Assembly: GCA_028023455.1 (NCBI GenBank)
Contig: JAQFVV010000056.1
Coordinates: 808,001 to 872,000 of the forward strand
DNA: 64,000 bases
Reading direction: 5' to 3'
Source of the DNA: Epiperipatus broadwayi
Taxonomy: Eukaryota; Onychophora; Udeonychophora; Euonychophora; Peripatidae
Part shown: positions 58,236 through 64,000 of the stretch, piece by piece
Position numbering within the stretch: position 1 is the first letter of the stretch
Layout of the letters: every line of letters begins with the position of its first letter
Made by a program: the position numbers and the translations under genes
Notes under the pieces: model-generated
Seen by the model: the letters and a program-made list of their open reading frames with translations, nothing else
Told to the model about the DNA's origin: nothing
Database searches by the model: none

Positions 58236-58723
58236 TAACAAATTATATACATATATATATAATATTCAAATCAATATATATATATTAAAATACAGTAAAA
58301 TTCACATAAATTATAGTTATTTTATTAGAAGTACTTTCAACTATATATCTTGTAATCTTTATCAACTATATAACATTGAATAATCAAAATGAGAAATCCT
58401 TTCACAATACCCATAAAAATATAAAAATTATGCAAATTGAATGTTGCCACAATAAATATAAAATAAAAGAGGCTGTGTTGATTTCAAGAATTGTCAAATG
58501 TTAATGAATCGACAGTCATCAAATGTTAAAATAACAGGTTTGTAGGAGAACTAAACTAAATTGAACTATAGGTATTGTAAAAGGATGTCTTGTTTTGATT
58601 ATTCACTGTTATATAGTTGATAAAGACTACAAGATGTGTAGTTGAAAGTACTTCTAATAAAATAACTATAATTTATGTGAATTTTATTATATTTTAATAT
58701 ATATATATATTGATTTGAATATT
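58164..58723. repeat. (CA)n(TA)n microsatellite plus 150-bp-arm inverted repeat
   Basis: 58167-58232 is (CA)n followed by (TA)n. 58261-58411 is the approximate reverse complement of 58571-58723, with a ~159-base loop; 'aattatagttattttattag' is mirrored exactly. The whole block interrupts the leader of LINE copy 2, as copy 1 has no equivalent between 25330 and 25395. It is either an inserted foldback element or expansion of local TA-rich sequence. Confidence 0.75.
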
Positions 58724-58799
58724 ACATATATTTTGGAAAGAATACAGACATCAAATTTAATTTATTATATATATATAAAGTTTATTCAAGCAACCACAA

Positions 58800-59055
58800 T
58801 TGAGTCTGGCAAATGAGAAAAAATTCCTCGATGTTTCTTGATTTTAAACTCTGAAGTAAAAATCCAGTAAACTCACTATGCTGGCTGTTGAATGTTGGTG
58901 AGAAGTCTATTACATAATAATAGCAGCTGCAATGATATTAAATTGTGGTGGAGTAGACATTAGGAATATGTTCTGCTCAGTTCATTGAAGTCCTGAAAGC
59001 TGAATCAAAGGATCTTTTTTCAGTTAACAGCAAACTTTTTCTGCAGCCATTATCT
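58800..59055 (-). other. LINE copy 2 leader remnant
   Basis: Matches 25395-25655: 'tgtttcttgattttaaactc', 'aactcactatgctggctg' and 'agttaacagcaaac' have counterparts there in the same order. It marks the 5' end of copy 2. Confidence 0.75.
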
Positions 59056-62000
59056 TTTATTAAATATAAATTCACTGGGTAAAAAAATCAGTTAAGAATT
59101 CCATAATATTTGGAAAATACAATGTGAAGATCTTGTAATTTATCAAGTATGTTTTTTAGTTTGTTGGATGGAATGATATTGAATTTTTAATTGTAAGGGC
59201 ATATCTTTGTTGAATTGAGAGCTTAGTGAAAATAATAGATTTATTCAAAAAGTATTTTAAGGTGAACTTGAGCATAGTTTTTGCAGTAGAGACAAATCCT
59301 GTCTTCTTTATAAAGATTATCTTGGAGAAACAAATGAGCTACAATATTAGTTGGTTTCATTAAGCTGGATGGTATTTACTAGAATGTAGTGAATGTAGTA
59401 AGAATAAAATTAGACAGATTTTGAGGTCTTTTAGAGAAAAGGTTTATTACAGAAAAGGTTAAATGACTGTGCCTGAAGACATCAAATAATCGGTCTAAAA
59501 TACCATCATGTAACATTTGTCACTACATTTTTTGATTTATGGATTAGTTTGATATGCATTATATAACTTTTTTTTTTTTTCCTTTTTACCTTTCCACTTT
59601 TTTTTGTGGAATTTGAGTGTGTGTTTTTTATTATTCATGTGCAGTAGTTGTTGATGTTATATCTATAGTCACACACTCATTTATGCACAGACTTTAAGCT
59701 TGCTAGATGAAATCTATTTTCTATTATAAAAGAATGAAAGAAATTATGCATATGTCTTGAGTCAGTAAATAGAGTTATATATGGATGATGCTAATTCTAG
59801 TTTGTTTGTTTTTTTAGTTGATTAGTTTATATGACAAATTATATAATTAATTTACAATATTTTGTGATTAAAAATACGTGTGCTTTGGTTTATTTTTTAC
59901 TGATTAATTAGTACTATTATATGTCATTTTGTAAAAGGCAGATCTTATAATCAGTCTAGTCCAATTCTCTGTCTTTGCATTAATTAATCTAGTCTTTAAA
60001 AGTTAAAGTCAAGCTTTTTTTTTTTTTTTTACAGTTAAATATTGATTTGATTTTTCTAATCTGGCTTTGTTTCTGCCAGTATCTTTCCAATTTATTGTTT
60101 TTTATATAGCAAATGGAGAATTACCTTCAAAGAAAAATATCATTTCCCAGAATTTAACTCCTTATTGCAATTAATACTGCCTCTGTCTCTGGAATTAAGT
60201 GAACTCTATTCTAACTAATGGATTTTAATTTTTTTTTTTTGTTTCTGATTAAATCCGAGAGACATTTTGATTCCAGCAGGTGTTATTATCAGTGCATCAC
60301 ATGATAAAATGAATTATAGGTATTTAAATGTTATTACTAATCAATTTTGAGCTTTAATTCCCAATTGTTTACAAAAATGCAAAGTGTTTTGGTATTTACT
60401 TGTTTATAAATTTTAATAATCACGTCAAGTTTTCATTTATGTTAAATTATGTATTTCTAATTACAGAATAATTTCTAAAAAAAAAAAAAAGTTGCTTAAA
60501 ATTTTTATTGATATTTTTGAAGTTTTTTTTTTTTGTGTCTGTGTTGAAAGAGTTTAACTTGAATTGAGTATATGTAATTTTTGAATAGGATATTGTAATG
60601 TCAATGCTTTTCTATGTCAGTATAAGGAAAATTGTTTATATCTATTACTATTTTCTGTAATGTCTTTTATCAGTTTGTATATTTTGATTTTTACGCCAGT
60701 GAACTTTATATATGTAAATTTATATACGTATGTGTGTATATATATATTCAAAACCGCCTAACCCTATGCTAGTAATAATTAAAATATAAAACCATAAAAT
60801 AATACAATACTAGGTAAAAATTCAAATTCTACCAAAATCCTTACATGACCATGGTTTCATCTCTTAACAAATAGACCTTCTCAATTGAAAATCAAACTAA
60901 AGAAACAATATATATATATATAGTGCACTTTTATTGGTACATCCCTTTCATGAAACAAATTGGGAAGAAAATTTGATTAAATCAAAAAGATAGATACTTA
61001 TTAAGCTAGGAAAAATAATTGTCATTTTAATTATCCTAAGGTTTGAATTTAGGTTTGGTCAATTTCAAGTCATATAAAAGATATAAATGCTGGGTAAACT
61101 AGTTGGTTACAAATGTACATAAAATATTATAAATTTATTATAGCTACAAATAAGTAAACAGTTGATATCATTTAAAAATATAGTGAAGTTCAAATTTTAT
61201 CTTCTAAACAAATATTGTCTGTGCACATTTAATATTATAAAAAGCAATTATTGTTTCTAATTAATTATTAAATCTTGTTTAAAAATGAATAACTAAGATT
61301 TATTCCGCAAATTTCATGATTAAAAATCATAAAAAGTAATATTGAATTTATTTGTATAAAATAAATCCCAAATGATCTAAATCAAGAAAGTAAATTGTAT
61401 TTTATTCAGTTTCTAAAAAAAAATATTATTTTTATTGAAAAATATTTCAAAACGGAAAATTTTCATTTTTAAAAATAAATCAAATACTTGCAAGTAAGTA
61501 AATGTTTTGAAAGCAAGAAAGGGGGAATTAACCAATAAACTATACACAGATGATTATTTCAATAAAATTGGAGAGAGAATGAATTGAGGAGAGTACAGAT
61601 CATAAAGACAAGTAACTAGTTTTGATTGTTTTATCTTAAAAGTTTGCTCAAAACTTCTGAAATAGTATTATTTTTCAACCAAAAAAATGGATTTTAACTC
61701 CATGATAAATTAAAGGATACAAGTTATAAAGTTAAAATGATCGATAATTTGAATTGATCTCTATGGCAAATCAGCAATTAATGGTTCTTGATAATCTCTT
61801 CAAATCGTTATATTGAAAAATAATATAAAATGAATCGTACAAGCATATCAATGTGTTATAAAGGAATACACTCACTGAAGGAAAACATTGATAGTGCTGT
61901 ATTTAGACCAGACTTAATAAATAAACTAAATGAAGTAATCATGCTTCAGATTCATCAAAATAAATGGATGTGGATAAGTTACCAGCTAAGGACAAATAAA

Positions 62001-63060
62001 AGAAAATGTAATTTTTTTTTGACAGAGCTAAGTATGCATTTTCAAAAGTCTATAGAATTAAATTAGTAATAGCTAAGAATTAAACGGAGCATGAATGGAA
62101 AAGTATATATCATAATTAAAGATAAATCTAAATGCCTGATTGAATGAAGTTTAGAATGAAGAAATAATTAACATGGAACAGTACTAGTTGGAATATTGCT
62201 TTTATATAGCGTTTGAAAAGAAAATTGTACTGAGTAATATATGTGTTAGATGAAAATTATAAGCATACTGCTAGCATAGATGAAAGTATCTCATCTGGAA
62301 TGGATAAAATGTATAAAATAAGTGTACAAAAGTAAAACCATCCTAAAAAATATTTAATAAAGGATAAATTTGTACTGAGAATCAATTGTTGAAGGAAAGA
62401 TGGAATAAACATTGTTGCATTGAGAAGTACAAAACATGTGTGGAAGATACTATTATGAAAAAAAAATGGGAATGCTTTTCTTAATAATAATATTAGTCAA
62501 AATTTTGCAAAGAATCAGTGGAATGCTAAATTATTATTAGTGCAGTGAGCATTTAAAACCTAATGGATAAGGCAAGCCACAGATCATCCTTAATTACTAA
62601 ATAATACATTGTCAATCGCAATGTCATGCAAATTTTATAATTGTTATAATCTTCGAAGAACAAAAGGGAGTAAAAGTTCAAGATTTTGTTTTAGGAACTT
62701 GTATTTTAGAAAAAAAAATACTTGCACATAATAATTGTATATATGTTAATTTTATATGTTAAGCATAGAAATAGTTGTTATTACAATAAAGGGAGAGGGG
62801 AATAGAACCATAGATAATGAGATTAATAATTGATTTAGATTCATTATTTAGGTCATTAATTATTTTAAAAGGTATTCTTTTTGTGTGGGTTCACAAATAT
62901 TGTTAGAGAATTAAAATAAATAAATATGATTGATGTCATAGTTAACGAAATATAGCATAAAAGTCATTAACAATGTATATGCTCTGAATAAGGAAAGGGT
63001 TTGTGTTTAAATGTATAATATTGATAAGGAGAAACGATGATACTTTAAATTTGATCTTAT
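59056..63060. other. AT-rich DNA, nothing recognised
   Basis: T-rich to about 60.7 kb and more A/G-rich on the plus strand from 61.4 kb. (TA)n tracts lie at 60722-60748 and 60910-60921. The 78-codon frame at 61830-62066 has no recognisable feature. The strand bias beyond 61.4 kb might reflect an old retroelement, but no motif was found. Confidence 0.45.
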
Positions 63061-63114
63061 GTTTTACGAAGAACAAAGTAATTTTATGTTTTACGAAGAA
63101 CAAAGTAATTTTAT
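63061..63114. repeat. Exact 27-bp tandem duplication
   Basis: 63061-63087 and 63088-63114 are identical (starting gttttacgaagaacaaagta). The lack of divergence points to a recent slippage event. The period is a multiple of three, so short frames pass through it unbroken. Confidence 0.95.
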
Positions 63115-64000
63115 TTTGTAATTTCGATAAGCAAATAGTTATAGGAAGGATAATAAACAAGTATAAGTTAGATATACGAAGGTCATAATTAAGTTGTTGG
63201 CTAAAGCAAAGGTAAGTATTGTATTTAAGATACACCAAAGGGTAGTCTATTAACATTTAGCTGGACCTCATAAATTGTAGATGAAAATTATTGCAGGAAG
63301 TTATAAATGTTCATTACTTAATAATACATAGCATAAAATTCTAATTGGTTAAATTTTAGTCTGTAGGTTGAGAATAAAATTATAGGAAGATGGAGTTTGA
63401 GATCGAAAATTAATTAATGATTTTATAGTTATTATAATAATATTTTTTGAAAAAAAAATTTAATAAATAAATAAAGATCAAAGAATGAACATCACGGAAT
63501 CTAAAAAAATAAACAAAAGGTGGCATTTCACCATATTATAATAAGAGTATTGTATTAAAGCCTGAACATAATAATTCATTTTTCATTTTGTCTTTAATTG
63601 AAAACCTATAAGGGGTTAATAACTGTAAGGGGAAAGAAATAAAGAAGAAAGGATTATCTAATGGAAATACGTGAATTGTGATATCTAGAACAAAAAATAT
63701 ATAAAGGTAAATATCCTAGGGAAAGGTATTATTATTTTTTGTTTAATGTAAATATCCAAATTATTAATTAGTTTGTAATTGTTTGTAATGTTACTACGTT
63801 ATGAGCGTATATAATTTCATTACTATTATTATTTCAAATTGCTTATTAGTTAAAATGTTTATTATATTTTGTAAATAATGTGATTAAAGTTGTTGTTTTG
63901 ACAGTTACTTAATGTTAAATGTTGCATTTCTTTTGTGAGAGTCATTGCTATGAATTCAAAGTGTACTGTTTGAGATTGCCATAAGAAATGAATCTAGCAT
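63115..64000. other. AT-rich DNA, nothing recognised
   Basis: No supported feature up to the end of the window. Confidence 0.5.

Larger units (their letters stand above)
53215..59055 (-). mobile_element. RTE-like LINE, copy 2, decayed and interrupted
   Basis: Matches copy 1 (22361-25667) along its length: RT part at 53215-54920, endonuclease part at 57130-58160, and leader at 58800-59055, all on the minus strand. Between them lie a ~2.2 kb insertion block (PLE3, a foldback and a MITE) and a microsatellite/foldback (58164-58723). The ends correspond to copy 1: 'ttatcatcat' at the 3' side and 'ctgcagccatt' at the 5' side. Frames are destroyed by many indels, so this insertion is much older than copy 1. 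Confidence 0.85.

Noticed and set aside
58042-58383. 113-codon plus-strand frame
   Set aside because: Antisense LINE leader fused to (CA)n(TA)n microsatellite.
61830-62066. 78-codon plus-strand frame
   Set aside because: No recognisable domain; flanking frames are closed and codon use is plain AT bias.
1-64000. CRISPR array, prokaryotic operons, origins or bacterial insertion sequences
   Set aside because: No regularly spaced identical repeats with unique spacers, no dense coding and no ribosome-binding pattern; the content is clearly eukaryotic.

Overview
This is an AT-rich, CpG-poor animal-type genomic window with no recognisable host protein-coding gene. It has long non-coding stretches, many (TA)n and (CA)n tracts, and a dense set of transposable elements at different stages of decay. 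The combination of an RTE-like LINE, Penelope-like elements (PLEs), tRNA-derived SINEs, foldback repeats and AT-rich microsatellite DNA fits a lophotrochozoan, possibly a cephalopod mollusc. That taxonomic guess is inference only. The window looks intergenic or intronic.

Layout. 1-3.3 kb: a perfect 60-bp-arm palindrome, smaller inverted repeats and a tRNA-related foldback SINE. 3.9-5.5 kb: a non-autonomous element with ~70 bp terminal inverted repeats (TIRs) and internal G-rich repeats. 5.6-8.6 kb: one decayed PLE (minus strand) split inside a TA tract by a second, internally inverted PLE complex. 8.6-22.3 kb: mostly unannotatable AT-rich DNA with two short tRNA-like SINEs, one foldback MITE and one tandem duplication. 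22.36-25.67 kb: an almost complete minus-strand RTE-like LINE, with endonuclease and reverse transcriptase separated only by a one-base frameshift and a candidate 12-bp target duplication. 26-32 kb: a hairpin cluster and AT-rich DNA. 32.0-34.2 kb: a second TIR element carrying an imperfect minisatellite. 36.7-42 kb: a second copy of the foldback MITE, a probable second LINE type, and more SINEs. 43.2-47.0 kb: a ~1.5 kb tandem duplication whose units are themselves palindromic, then a ~0.44 kb-arm inverted repeat. 48.8-52.7 kb: a SINE and more foldback-family copies. 53.2-59.06 kb: a second, badly decayed copy of the same LINE, interrupted by a third PLE, a foldback element and a MITE. 59-64 kb: no supported feature apart from an exact 27-bp tandem duplication.

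How the parts fit together. LINE copy 1 supplies the reference for reading LINE copy 2, so the insertions nested in copy 2 can be bounded and ordered. The two halves of the outer PLE likewise define the ends of the inner one. Six very short tRNA-like SINEs are present; five have matching target duplications, consistent with retroposition by a LINE. The RTE-like LINE is a possible but unproven source of that machinery. One SINE has an unfilled paralogous site 1.5 kb away. The most interesting material is the structural nesting and the two TIR elements with internal repeats, not a coding system.
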